Positions 45,705-53,954 of a stretch of DNA of 64,000 bases are shown here, piece after piece. Origin of the DNA: Rhodococcus pseudokoreensis (GTDB lineage Bacteria; Actinomycetota; Actinomycetes; Mycobacteriales; Mycobacteriaceae); the NCBI RefSeq assembly GCF_017068395.1, contig NZ_CP070619.1, positions 6,200,001 to 6,264,000 of the forward strand, in the 5' to 3' direction. A program made the translations under genes and the position numbers. Below the pieces are notes generated by a model, which did not search any database, had not been told where the DNA came from, and saw only the letters and a program-made list of their open reading frames with translations. Positions within the stretch are counted from its first letter, which is position 1. Every line of letters starts with the position of its first letter.

Positions 45705-46463
45705 GTGAGCCAGGAACGTAGAACCGCCATCGTCACCGGGTCGGCCAGGGGCATCGGCGCCGCCGTCGCGAAGCGGCTGGCGAGCGACGGGTACGCCGTC
45801 GCCGTGCTCGACCTCGACGAGGCCGCGTGCGCCGGCACCGTCGACGCGATCAAGGCCGCGGGCGGCGAAGCCCTGGCCGTGGGCGCGAACGTCGCCGACG
45901 AGGCGTCCGTTGCCGCGGCCGTCGAACGGGTGGCGACCGAACTCGGGGCCCCGACGATCCTGATCAACAACGCCGGAATCACCCGCGACAACCTGCTGTT
46001 CAAGATGACCGTCGACGACTGGGACGCCGTGATGAACGTGCACCTGCGTGGCGCGTTCCTGATGTCGCGCGCCGTGCAGAAGCACATGGTGGACGCCAAG
46101 TTCGGCCGCATCGTGAACCTGTCGAGCACGTCCGCGCTCGGCAACCGCGGCCAGGTCAACTACTCGGCAGCGAAGGCCGGCATGCAGGGCTTCACCAAGA
46201 CCCTGGCGTTCGAACTCGGCAAGTTCGGGGTCACCGCCAACGCAATCGCCCCCGGATTCATCGAGACCGAGATGACCGCCGCGACCGCCGAGCGGGTGGG
46301 TGTCGGCTTCGAAGACTTCAAGAAGGCGGCGGCGTCGCAGATCCCCGTCAACCGCGTCGGGCAGCCCGAGGACATCGCGCACACCGCGTCGTTCTTCGTC
46401 AGCGAGGGCGCCGGATTCGTGTCGGGTCAGGTCGTCTACGTCGCCGGTGGACCGAAGGACTGA
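45705..46463 (+). CDS. FabG-like 3-oxoacyl reductase (SDR)
   Basis: A 252-residue SDR close to FabG: TGSARGIG near the start, NNAGITRDNLLFKM, the serine in NLSSTSALGNRGQ, then YSAAK, and the ending IPVNRVGQPEDIAHTASFFVSEGAGFVSGQVVYVAGG. It probably reduces or oxidises a 3-oxo or 3-hydroxy acyl thioester. The GTG start at 45705 follows GGAGGAA. It is followed by the quinone oxidoreductase gene after 3 bases. The main fatty-acid-synthesis FabG is likely elsewhere. Confidence 0.87.
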   Translation: MSQERRTAIVTGSARGIGAAVAKRLASDGYAVAVLDLDEAACAGTVDAIKAAGGEALAVGANVADEASVAAAVERVATELGAPTILINNAGITRDNLLFKMTVDDWDAVMNVHLRGAFLMSRAVQKHMVDAKFGRIVNLSSTSALGNRGQVNYSAAKAGMQGFTKTLAFELGKFGVTANAIAPGFIETEMTAATAERVGVGFEDFKKAAASQIPVNRVGQPEDIAHTASFFVSEGAGFVSGQVVYVAGGPKD

Positions 46464-46466
46464 TCG

Positions 46467-47456
46467 ATGAAGGCGTGGCGTGTACACGAACTGGGTCAGC
46501 CGCGGGACGTCCTGACGTTCGAGGACATCCCCGACCTCGAGCCGAAGGCCGGAGCGTTGCTGGTCAAGGTGCTCTCCGCGGCCGCCAACTTCCCGGACGT
46601 GCTGTTGTGCCGCGGTGAGTACCAGATCAAGCCGCCGCTTCCGTTCACTCCCGGCGTCGAGCTGTGCGGCGAGGTGGTGGAGCTGGGAGAAGGCGTCACC
46701 GGGTTCGCCGTCGGCGACCGGGTGATCGGCATGCCGAGCCTGCCGAACGGCGGGTTCGCGGAGTTGGCCGTCATGTCGGCGGCCACCGCGTTCCCCGCCC
46801 CTGAGGCCCTCGACGACGCCGAAGCATCGGCACTGTCGATCGGGTACCAGACGGGATGGTTTGCGCTGCACCGCAGAACGCAGATCCGGCCCGGCGAAAC
46901 CCTGCTCGTGCAGGCCGCGGCAGGTGGCGTGGGCAGCGCGGCCGTGCAACTGGGCAAGGCGGCAGGCGCCAAGGTGATCGGCGTCGTCGGCGGGCCCGAG
47001 AAGGCCGCCTACACGCGGGAACTCGGTGCCGACCTCGTCATCGACCGGCACAGCGACGATTTCGTCCAGGTCGTGAAGGACTTCACGGACGGCCGCGGTG
47101 CGGACGTCGTGTTCGATCCGGTGGGCGGCGACTCCTACACGAAGTCGACCAAGTGCATCGCGTTCGAGGGACGCATCATCGTGATCGGGTTCGCGAGTGG
47201 CACCATCCCGTCACCCGGGTTGAACCATGCGCTGATCAAGAATTACTCGATCATCGGGCTGCACTGGGGTCTGTACAACGCCTACGACCCCGCCGCCATC
47301 CGGCAGTGTCACGACGAGCTGACGAGGATGGCCGCGGCAGGCGAGATCAAACCGATGATCAGCGAGCGACTCGGACTCACCGACGTCGCGGACGGCATCG
47401 GACGCCTCGGCGACGGGACGACGGTCGGACGGCTGGCGTTCCTGCCCGGACGCTAG
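46467..47456 (+). CDS. NADPH:quinone oxidoreductase-like protein (zinc-free MDR family)
   Basis: A 329-residue medium-chain dehydrogenase/reductase. It has FTPGVELCGEVVELGEGV and GDRVIGMP in the GroES-like half, then the nucleotide motif AAAGGVGSAAVQLGKAAGAKVIG. It lacks the structural zinc cysteines, as in quinone reductases and enoyl reductases. In this neighbourhood an enoyl thioester substrate is possible. It is tightly packed behind the FabG-like gene and overlaps the end of the convergent SRPBCC gene by 4 bases. Confidence 0.86.
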   Translation: MKAWRVHELGQPRDVLTFEDIPDLEPKAGALLVKVLSAAANFPDVLLCRGEYQIKPPLPFTPGVELCGEVVELGEGVTGFAVGDRVIGMPSLPNGGFAELAVMSAATAFPAPEALDDAEASALSIGYQTGWFALHRRTQIRPGETLLVQAAAGGVGSAAVQLGKAAGAKVIGVVGGPEKAAYTRELGADLVIDRHSDDFVQVVKDFTDGRGADVVFDPVGGDSYTKSTKCIAFEGRIIVIGFASGTIPSPGLNHALIKNYSIIGLHWGLYNAYDPAAIRQCHDELTRMAAAGEIKPMISERLGLTDVADGIGRLGDGTTVGRLAFLPGR

Positions 47457-47911
47457 CGGGCGCGCTTCGCGTACAACTCCTCGAGGTTCTGCCGCAGGGT
47501 GGCCTCGGTGTTCTTCACGGCCGTTTCGACGAACGGTTCGACGATGAGACCGAGGGCCTTGCCGGTGAGACCGCCGGGGAGTTTGTACGCGAAGTCCACG
47601 CTGATCTCGGTCTTGTCCTCACCGTGCGCGGTGAACTCCCAGGTGGAGGAGTTGGCGGCGCCGTCGAGCGACGCCAGGGTGATGACCCGGTCCTGCACCC
47701 ACTCGGTGACCTCGAGACGGGACCGCAGGGTGCTCGGGCCGATGTGTATCGCGGCGTCGAATGTCGACTCCAGCCCCTGGTCGAATTCGCCGATCGGACG
47801 GAACTCCGAGACCCCGAACATCCAGTCGGGCACCGTCCGGTAGTCGTCGATGTACGCGAAGGCCACGTGGAGGGGCACGGCTGCGATCGCGGAGTGACGG
47901 ACATGGATCAT
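47453..47911 (-). CDS. SRPBCC-fold (polyketide cyclase/START-like) protein
   Basis: A 152-residue protein with the SRPBCC layout: MIHVRHSAIAAVPLHVAFAYIDDYRTVPDWMFGVSEFRPIG at the start and a long C-terminal helix PGGLTGKALGLIVEPFVETAVKNTEATLRQNLEELY. Such proteins bind hydrophobic ligands; many in actinobacteria have no known role. It is convergent with the quinone oxidoreductase gene and divergent from the TetR gene at 48031. Confidence 0.82.
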   Translation of the reverse strand: MIHVRHSAIAAVPLHVAFAYIDDYRTVPDWMFGVSEFRPIGEFDQGLESTFDAAIHIGPSTLRSRLEVTEWVQDRVITLASLDGAANSSTWEFTAHGEDKTEISVDFAYKLPGGLTGKALGLIVEPFVETAVKNTEATLRQNLEELYAKRAR

Positions 47912-48030
47912 CGGGTGGTCCCTGGCTCTCTGTCGGAGAAGGCTGTCGATCTGGGCGACCTCGTTCGACTCTAGTCAACTCCCGCGACCACGGCAGGGGA
48001 CCGGCGGGTACCTGTTCTACCGTAGGACCC

Positions 48031-48651
48031 ATGACGGTAGAGGGCGCCCAGCGCAGCAGCTCCTGGCGCGAGTACACCGACCAGGGGTTGTCGAAGGTTC
48101 TGGCCGCGGCGCTGGCGGCGTTCGTCGAGAAGGGGTACGACGGCGCGTCGATCCGTGAGATCGCGTCACGTGCGGGGCTCTCGGTCCCCGGTCTCTATCA
48201 CCATTACCCGTCCAAGCAGGCGTTGCTGGTGGGGCTGACGAATGTCGTGATGCGAGATCTCCTCGATCGCAGTCGCGCGGCGGTGTCCGAGGCGGGCCCG
48301 ACACCGGGGGAGCGGTTCGACGCGGTCATCGAGTCGTTGCTGCGGTTCCACATGTACCGCCGCGAGCAGGCCTTCGTCGCCTCCCGTGAGACGCGGAGCA
48401 TGGAACCGGAGAGCAGGCAGGCGTACATCGCGCTGCGCGACGAGCAGCAGGAGATGCTCGACGACATCGTCCGCGACGGGGTGGCGGCCGGGCATTTCCG
48501 GACACCGTTCCCGGAGGACGCGAGCCGTGCCGTGGTCACCATGTGCGTCGCGGTGTCCACCTGGTACCGCGAGGACGGGCCGTTGTCGCCCGACGAACTG
48601 GTCGACCGGTACCTGGCGATCGCGAGGAGCGCCGTCGGCGCATCCGGCTGA
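48031..48651 (+). CDS. TetR-family transcriptional regulator
   Basis: A 206-residue TetR protein with the HTH VLAAALAAFVEKGYDGASIREIASRAGLSVPGLYHHYPSKQALL. The C-terminal domain contains FVASRETRSMEPESRQAYIALRDEQQEMLDDIVRDGV, a pattern common in regulators of acyl-CoA dehydrogenase clusters. It precedes the dehydrogenase gene at 48751 by 99 bases, and that gap holds a large palindrome that it probably binds. Confidence 0.87.
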   Translation: MTVEGAQRSSSWREYTDQGLSKVLAAALAAFVEKGYDGASIREIASRAGLSVPGLYHHYPSKQALLVGLTNVVMRDLLDRSRAAVSEAGPTPGERFDAVIESLLRFHMYRREQAFVASRETRSMEPESRQAYIALRDEQQEMLDDIVRDGVAAGHFRTPFPEDASRAVVTMCVAVSTWYREDGPLSPDELVDRYLAIARSAVGASG

Positions 48652-48689
48652 GGCTTGACCCCGTTCCGAACCTGTGGGATTCTCGGGAA

Positions 48690-48729
48690 CGACTCCGACC
48701 GAGCGAGTGATCGGTCGGTACCGGAGTCG
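48690..48729. promoter_or_regulatory. Nested palindrome upstream of the acyl-CoA dehydrogenase operon
   Basis: Inner arms CCGACCGA (48695-48702) and TCGGTCGG (48711-48718) lie within outer arms CGACTCCG (48690-48697) and CGGAGTCG (48722-48729). It lies between the TetR gene and the dehydrogenase gene, 22 bases before the GTG start, and fits a TetR operator. Confidence 0.6.
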
Positions 48730-48750
48730 CCGTACTGACTGGAGGTAGTT

Positions 48751-49962
48751 GTGGCGATCGATCTGTCCTATGCACCCGAGGTGACCGCACTCGTCGAGAA
48801 GACCGAGGCGTTCATCCGCGAAGTCGTGCTCCCCATCGAGGACGAGCACGGCGGCGACATCACCGCCGCCGGTGGCGACACCCTGCGCGTGCAGATGCAG
48901 AAGGCGGCCAAGGACGCCGGAGTCTTCGCCCCGCACGCACCCGTCGAGTACGGCGGACTCGGCCTGAACATGACCGACCGCGCGCCCGTCTTCGAGGCCG
49001 CCGGTTACTCGCTATTCGGACCGACGGCACTGAACATCGCCGCACCCGACGAGGGCAACGTCCACATGCTCGCGCACATCGCGAGCCCCGAGCAGAAGGA
49101 GCGGTTCCTCGCTCCGCTGGCGCACGGCGACGTGCGGTCGGCGTTCGCCATGACCGAGCCGTCGCCCGGAGCCGGCTCCGACCCGTCCGCGCTGACCACG
49201 CGCGCCGAGAAGGTGCCGGGCGGGTGGAAGATCAACGGCCACAAGTACTTCATCACCGGAGCCGACGGCGCCGGATTCTTCATCATCTTCGCCCGCACGT
49301 CCGGCGTGCCCGGCGACCGCGGCGGCGCCACGATGTTCCTCACGCCGGCCGACGCCGAGGGGCTGACGGTGGGGCGTCACATCGACACCCTCGACCGCTC
49401 GATGATCGGTGGGCACTGCGAGGTGTTCTTCGAGGATCTGTTCGTCCCCGACAGCGGGGTCCTCGGCGAGGTGGACCAGGGATTCGCCTACGCCCAGGTC
49501 CGGCTCGGGCCCGCCCGGATGACGCACGTCATGCGCTGGCTGGGCGCCGCGCGCCGCGGCCACGACGTCGCCGTGGCGCACGTCGCGCAGCGTGACGGTT
49601 TCGGCGGCAAGCTGGGCGATCTCGGCATGGTCCAGAAGATGATCGCGGACAACGAGATCGACATCGCCGCCACCCGGGCACTGTTGACTCAGGCCTGCTG
49701 GGAACTCGATCAGGGCGGCCACGCGAGCAACTCGACGTCCATCGCGAAGACCTACGCCGCGGAGGCGATTTTCCGGATCGTCGACAACTCCGTGCAGATG
49801 TGTGGCGGTCTCGGCGTGTCCGGCGACCTGCCCCTCGCCCGGCTGTCCCGCGAGGTGCGGCCGTTCCGCGTGTACGACGGGCCGTCCGAGGTGCACCGCT
49901 GGGCCATCGCCAAGCGCGTGGTGGGTGCCGCGAAGAAGGCCGCGCGGGAGGCAGGCGCATGA
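48751..49962 (+). CDS. Acyl-CoA dehydrogenase
   Basis: A 403-residue enzyme of the acyl-CoA dehydrogenase family. It has FAMTEPSPGAGSDPSALTTRAEKVPGGWKINGHKYFITGADGA, then RMTHVMRWLGAARRGHDVAVAHVAQR, and CGGLGVSGDLPLARLSREVRPFRVYDGPSEVHRWAIAKRV at the end. This longer pattern resembles the ACAD10/11-like and FadE-type enzymes that pair with APH-like kinases, as found here. The GTG start follows GGAGGTAG. It overlaps the next gene by ATGA. Confidence 0.89.
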   Translation: MAIDLSYAPEVTALVEKTEAFIREVVLPIEDEHGGDITAAGGDTLRVQMQKAAKDAGVFAPHAPVEYGGLGLNMTDRAPVFEAAGYSLFGPTALNIAAPDEGNVHMLAHIASPEQKERFLAPLAHGDVRSAFAMTEPSPGAGSDPSALTTRAEKVPGGWKINGHKYFITGADGAGFFIIFARTSGVPGDRGGATMFLTPADAEGLTVGRHIDTLDRSMIGGHCEVFFEDLFVPDSGVLGEVDQGFAYAQVRLGPARMTHVMRWLGAARRGHDVAVAHVAQRDGFGGKLGDLGMVQKMIADNEIDIAATRALLTQACWELDQGGHASNSTSIAKTYAAEAIFRIVDNSVQMCGGLGVSGDLPLARLSREVRPFRVYDGPSEVHRWAIAKRVVGAAKKAAREAGA

Positions 49963-50984
49963 CCGAACACCGCGGCCTCGATCTCGTTGCCCTGCAGAAG
50001 TTCCTGTCCGATTCGAATGTCCCTCTGAATGGCGAGTTGCGAGCCGACCTGATCTCGGGCGGCAAGTCCAACCTCACGTACGCCATTCACGACGACTCCT
50101 CGCGGTGGGTGCTGCGAAGGCCGCCCACCGCGGGGCTCACACCCTCGGCGCACGACGTGGCCCGCGAGTTCCGCATCACCTCGGCGCTGCAGGGCACCGA
50201 CGTGCCGGTCGCCGCGACCGTCGCGCTGTGCGAGGACGACAGCGTCATGGGCGCGTCGTTCACCGTGGTGGAACACGTGACGGGCCAGGTGATCCGGACC
50301 AAGTCGGACCTCGATGCGCTGTCCGACGCGGACATCGACTCGTGCACCGACGAACTGGTCCGCGTGCTCGGCGCGTTGCACAACGTCGACTACGACGCCG
50401 TCGGCCTGGGCGAACTCGGCCGCCCGGACGGGTACGTGGCCCGGCAGGTGAAGCTGTGGGCGAGTCAGTGGGCGCGGGTGAAGACGACGGATTCCGCCGA
50501 CGTCGACCGCCTCCATGCCGCGCTGGCCGAGTCGATTCCGCAGCAGTCGGAGTCGTCGATCGTGCACGGCGACTACCGCATCGACAACACGATCCTCGCG
50601 CCCGGTGACGTGAGCACCGTGGCGGCCGTCGTCGACTGGGAACTCTCGACCCTCGGTGACCCGCTCACCGACGTCGCTCTGATGTGCGTCTACCGGCATC
50701 CGGCTCTCGACCTGGTGCTCGGCGAACCCGCGGCGTGGACGAGCCCGCGACTGCCGTCGGCCGACGATCTCGCGCAGCGCTACACCGTGGCGTCGGGGCG
50801 TGACCTGGTGCACTGGAACTTCTACCTGGCCCTCGCGAACTTCAAGCTCGCCGTCATCGCCGAGGGCATCAACCACCGCTACCGGGCAGGCGCCACCGTC
50901 GGAGACGGCTTCGACAAGGCAGGCGACGCCGTGCCCGAATTCATCGCGGCCGGCCTGCGCGCCCTGAAAGGACAGACCGTATGA
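49959..50984 (+). CDS. Aminoglycoside-phosphotransferase-like kinase
   Basis: A 341-residue APH/choline-kinase-fold protein. The catalytic loop is IVHGDYRIDNTIL (Brenner-type HxDxxxxN) and the metal site follows in VVDWELSTLGDP. Such kinases are fused to or adjacent to acyl-CoA dehydrogenases in both bacteria and animals (ACAD10/11), where they phosphorylate hydroxy-acyl substrates on the route of 4-hydroxy acid breakdown. The coupling on both sides (ATGA with the dehydrogenase, and overlap with the SDR) supports a shared pathway. It is not expected to give drug resistance. Confidence 0.86.
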   Translation: MTEHRGLDLVALQKFLSDSNVPLNGELRADLISGGKSNLTYAIHDDSSRWVLRRPPTAGLTPSAHDVAREFRITSALQGTDVPVAATVALCEDDSVMGASFTVVEHVTGQVIRTKSDLDALSDADIDSCTDELVRVLGALHNVDYDAVGLGELGRPDGYVARQVKLWASQWARVKTTDSADVDRLHAALAESIPQQSESSIVHGDYRIDNTILAPGDVSTVAAVVDWELSTLGDPLTDVALMCVYRHPALDLVLGEPAAWTSPRLPSADDLAQRYTVASGRDLVHWNFYLALANFKLAVIAEGINHRYRAGATVGDGFDKAGDAVPEFIAAGLRALKGQTV

Positions 50985-51718
50985 GCCGCAGCGCACTGAT
51001 CACCGGCGCCTCGCGTGGCATCGGACTCGGCATCGCCACCCGCCTCGCGGAGCAGGGGTACGGGCTGACGATCACGGCCCGCGACCGGGAACGGCTCGAC
51101 GCGGTGGCCGCCGACCTGCGGACCGCAGGCGCGAAGGACGTCGTCGTGGTCGCGGGGGATCTCGCCGACGAGGAGTCGGCGGGACGAGTCGTCGAGGCGC
51201 ACGCCGACGGCTTCGGTTCGCTGAACGCACTGGTACTCAATGCCGGGGTAGGCACCGCCGGCGCCATCGGCGAATTCCCGATGCGCCGATTCGACAAGAG
51301 CCTGGGCGTCAACCTGCGGGCGCCGTTCAGCCTGTTGCAGCAGTCGCTGCCGCTGCTCCGGACGGGTGCGGCGGAGAACCCGGGACGCGGATCCAAGGTC
51401 GTCGCCCTGGCATCGATCACCGGTGTGTACGCCGAGGCAGGGCTCGCCGTCTACGGGGCGACCAAGGCCGCGCTGATCTCGCTCACCGAGACGCTGAACG
51501 TGGAGGAGTCGGGCAACGGGATCTCCGCGACCGCACTCGCCCCGGCCTACGTCGACACCGACATGGCCGCGTGGACGCACGACACGATTCCACCCGAGAC
51601 GATGATCGAGGTGAACGACATCGTCGAACTCGTCGACGCCGTGCTGCGGCTGTCCTCACGCGCGGTGGTCCCGAAGATCGTCGTCGGACGTGCCGGAACG
51701 GACGGGTACCGCGCCTAG
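50981..51718 (+). CDS. Short-chain dehydrogenase/reductase
   Basis: A 245-residue SDR with TGASRGIG at residues 8-15, LNAGVG, the serine in ALASITG and the YGATK pair. The ATG overlaps the stop of the kinase gene, making a three-gene coupled unit of dehydrogenase, kinase and SDR. It may oxidise a hydroxyacyl intermediate. The end converges with and overlaps the 183-residue gene by 4 bases. Confidence 0.87.
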   Translation: MSRSALITGASRGIGLGIATRLAEQGYGLTITARDRERLDAVAADLRTAGAKDVVVVAGDLADEESAGRVVEAHADGFGSLNALVLNAGVGTAGAIGEFPMRRFDKSLGVNLRAPFSLLQQSLPLLRTGAAENPGRGSKVVALASITGVYAEAGLAVYGATKAALISLTETLNVEESGNGISATALAPAYVDTDMAAWTHDTIPPETMIEVNDIVELVDAVLRLSSRAVVPKIVVGRAGTDGYRA

Positions 51719-52266
51719 TCCTCGTCCTCCTGCGCCTCGCCGCGCTTGCGGAAGAACTTGAACCCGGGGACGCCCTGGATCGCCTGACGCACCCCCTGGA
51801 CCTCCTCGAGGAGCTGGTGGATCTCCGGCGACACGGTGTCGAGGGTCGCCAGGATCGGCATGAGCCCCTCCATGCGCATCGTCAGCTCGGGCAGGTGGTC
51901 CACCAACCCGATCGCGGCGTGAATCTCCTCCTCGGTGAGGTCGTCGACGAACCGCTGCGCGAGTGGGGCGGCCTTCGTCGCGAGCGGTTCGTACAGGTCG
52001 ATCAGGGTTTGCGCCGACGCGGACGTGGTCCCCGCCGTGGCGACGACGGTGGCCGCCGCTTCCGCAACCGCGTTCGCCCGCGCCACCGCGATCTCGGCGC
52101 CGCCGCTGATCGCCTCGATGCGGGCGATCAGCACCTCGACCTGGTCCAGGAGGACGCCGATCCGGCCGGGAAGGGAGACGACGAGTTCAGCGGTGTCCGC
52201 CGACCACCGGGCGATTCCGGTGACGGTACGCACCAGGTCGCGGGTGCCGAGTTGTACGAGAGACAT
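51715..52266 (-). CDS. Conserved-looking helical protein of unknown function
   Basis: A 183-residue protein that appears almost wholly helical, with long runs of Ala, Val, Leu and Ile in amphipathic spacing ([27 protein letters not shown], then [46 protein letters not shown]). A charged acidic tail ([10 protein letters not shown]) ends it. No signal peptide or clear membrane helix is present. The pattern recalls phasin-like or other surface-coating helical proteins, but I cannot assign it. It is divergent from the alkylation-repair operon (start 94 bases away) and could share control with it. Confidence 0.6.
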   Translation of the reverse strand: MSLVQLGTRDLVRTVTGIARWSADTAELVVSLPGRIGVLLDQVEVLIARIEAISGGAEIAVARANAVAEAAATVVATAGTTSASAQTLIDLYEPLATKAAPLAQRFVDDLTEEEIHAAIGLVDHLPELTMRMEGLMPILATLDTVSPEIHQLLEEVQGVRQAIQGVPGFKFFRKRGEAQEDED

Positions 52267-52360
52267 CGGCCCATCCTGCCTGATGCATTCCGCACCTCAC
52301 GTTTCGGTCGTGGCAGACGTCTACCTTTCAGACGCCCGTACACCTGGAAGGATTGGCACC

Positions 52361-52867
52361 GTGAATGCCGACCGAGCAGCACACACTGTCATCGATTCGC
52401 CGATCGGCCCCCTGACGCTGGCGAGCGTCGGCGGGGTGCTGAGCGGCATCTACATGGTCGAACACCGGCACCAGCCGAATCCCGCGACGTTCGGGGACCG
52501 CGACACCGCAGGGTTCGACGAGGCAACCACTCAGCTCGCCGAATACTTCGACGGACGGCGCACCGATTTCACCGTTCCGCTCGCCGCGCGGGGCACCCCG
52601 TTCCAGAAACGGGTGTGGGACGCACTGCGCACCATCCCGTACGGCGACACGTGGACGTATGGTCAGCTGGCCGATTCCCTCGGCACCCCGACTGCGGTGC
52701 GCGCGGTGGCGGCGGCGAACGGCAGGAATCCGATCAGCATCATCATTCCCTGTCACCGAGTGATCGGGAGCAACGGCAGCCTGACGGGGTATGCGGGCGG
52801 TCTCGACCGCAAACGGTTCCTGCTCGAACGCGAAGCGGAACGGGCGGGGCTCCGGCTGAGCCGATGA
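52361..52867 (+). CDS. ogt: Methylated-DNA-protein cysteine methyltransferase (first copy)
   Basis: A 168-residue suicide methyltransferase that moves alkyl groups from O6-alkylguanine to its own cysteine. The acceptor is C131 in IPCHRVIG, with the usual [24 protein letters not shown] and the C-terminal [12 protein letters not shown]. All conserved parts are present, so it should be active. The GTG start follows GGAAGGA at workable distance. It opens a six-gene operon and overlaps the sigma-factor gene by ATGA. Confidence 0.92.
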   Translation: MNADRAAHTVIDSPIGPLTLASVGGVLSGIYMVEHRHQPNPATFGDRDTAGFDEATTQLAEYFDGRRTDFTVPLAARGTPFQKRVWDALRTIPYGDTWTYGQLADSLGTPTAVRAVAAANGRNPISIIIPCHRVIGSNGSLTGYAGGLDRKRFLLEREAERAGLRLSR

Positions 52868-53355
52868 CCCTGAAGCCGTTCGAAGACGTCGTGGCCGAGC
52901 ACGGCCCGACGGTCCTGCGGGTCTGCCGGGCCGTGGTCGGTCCGGTGGACGCCGAGGACGCCTGGTCGGAGACGTTCATCGCCGCGATGCGCGCGTACCC
53001 CGACCTGAGTCCGGAGAGCAACGTCGAGGCGTGGCTGGTGACGATCGCCCACCGGAAGGCGCTCGACCACATCCGTGCCCGCGACCGGCGGCCCGTCCCC
53101 ACCGACGAACTGCCGGAGCAGACCACCGACCGCGGACTTCCCGGCGGCCACGACCCGGAGTTGTGGAAGGCGGTCGGCGCCCTGCCGATGAAGCAGCGGG
53201 CAGCGGTGGCGTATCACTACCTGGCCGGGCTGCCGTACACGGAGATCGCGGTGATCCTGGGCAACTCCCCGGCCGCGTCGCGGCGGGCGGCCGCGGACGG
53301 CGTTGCGGCGCTACGCAAGACCCTCTCGATCTCTGTGAGTGGAGACATCACATGA
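52864..53355 (+). CDS. ECF-type RNA polymerase sigma factor inside an alkylation-repair operon
   Basis: A 163-residue sigma factor. Region 2 spans about residues 5-75 ([20 protein letters not shown], then [23 protein letters not shown]). Region 4 spans about 105-155 ([46 protein letters not shown]). It has no C-terminal extension. It overlaps the MGMT gene before it and the second MGMT gene after it by ATGA, so all three are made in fixed proportion. No gene with recognisable anti-sigma features is adjacent. I infer that it directs transcription of the repair operon; this is not shown by the sequence. Confidence 0.88.
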   Translation: MTLKPFEDVVAEHGPTVLRVCRAVVGPVDAEDAWSETFIAAMRAYPDLSPESNVEAWLVTIAHRKALDHIRARDRRPVPTDELPEQTTDRGLPGGHDPELWKAVGALPMKQRAAVAYHYLAGLPYTEIAVILGNSPAASRRAAADGVAALRKTLSISVSGDIT

Positions 53356-53954
53356 ACATGCCCGACATCGTCTATTCCCTGTACCCGCTGGACTCCCCGG
53401 TGGAGCAGAAACTGCGTGAGCGTCTCGCCGTCGCCGCCGCCGAAGCCGGGCTCCTCGACGTCGCGTACCGGACACTCGACACCCCGGTCGGTTCGCTGCT
53501 GCTCGCCGCCACCGATCGCGGGCTGGTGCGGGTCGCCTTCCCCAGCCAGGATCACGATGCCGTGCTGCAGACCCTCGCCGAGCAGATCAGTCCCCGGATC
53601 CTGCGCGCACCGGCCCGGCTCGACCGGGTCGCCCACGAGATCGACGAGTACTTCCTCGGCAGGCGCACGAGCTTCGACGTCCCGCTGGACTTCCGGCTGT
53701 CCAAGGGATTCCGGCTCGAGGTGCTGCGCCATCTCCCCGACATCGACTACGGGCACACCGCCAGTTACGCTGCGGTCGCGGTCGCCGCGGGCAGTCCGAA
53801 AGCGGTGCGTGCGGTCGGCACCGCGTGCGCGCTCAATCCGCTGCCCGTGGTGGTGCCCTGCCACCGGGTGGTCCGCAGCGACGGCAGCATGGGCCAATAC
53901 GCCGGCGGGCCGGAGGCCAAGTCGATTCTGCTGACCCTGGAGGCGGCGGCATGA
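53352..53954 (+). CDS. Divergent methylated-DNA-protein cysteine methyltransferase (second copy)
   Basis: A 200-residue protein with an MGMT domain from about residue 37 to 200 and acceptor C170 in VPCHRVVRSDGS. An extra N-terminal segment (residues 1-36, VYSLYPLDSPVEQKLRERLAVAAAEAG) looks helical and is not part of the usual MGMT fold. The usual FQxxVW motif is replaced by FRLEVLRHLPDIDYGHTASYAAVA, as in Ada C-terminal domains. It lacks the Ada N-terminal zinc and AraC domains. Its place right behind a sigma factor suggests it may sense alkylation and control that factor, as well as repair DNA. That is a hypothesis. Confidence 0.88.
   Translation: MNMPDIVYSLYPLDSPVEQKLRERLAVAAAEAGLLDVAYRTLDTPVGSLLLAATDRGLVRVAFPSQDHDAVLQTLAEQISPRILRAPARLDRVAHEIDEYFLGRRTSFDVPLDFRLSKGFRLEVLRHLPDIDYGHTASYAAVAVAAGSPKAVRAVGTACALNPLPVVVPCHRVVRSDGSMGQYAGGPEAKSILLTLEAAA

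Noticed and set aside
49959..50984. Aminoglycoside resistance gene
   Set aside because: The kinase fold is shared, but coupling to an acyl-CoA dehydrogenase and SDR points to metabolism rather than resistance.
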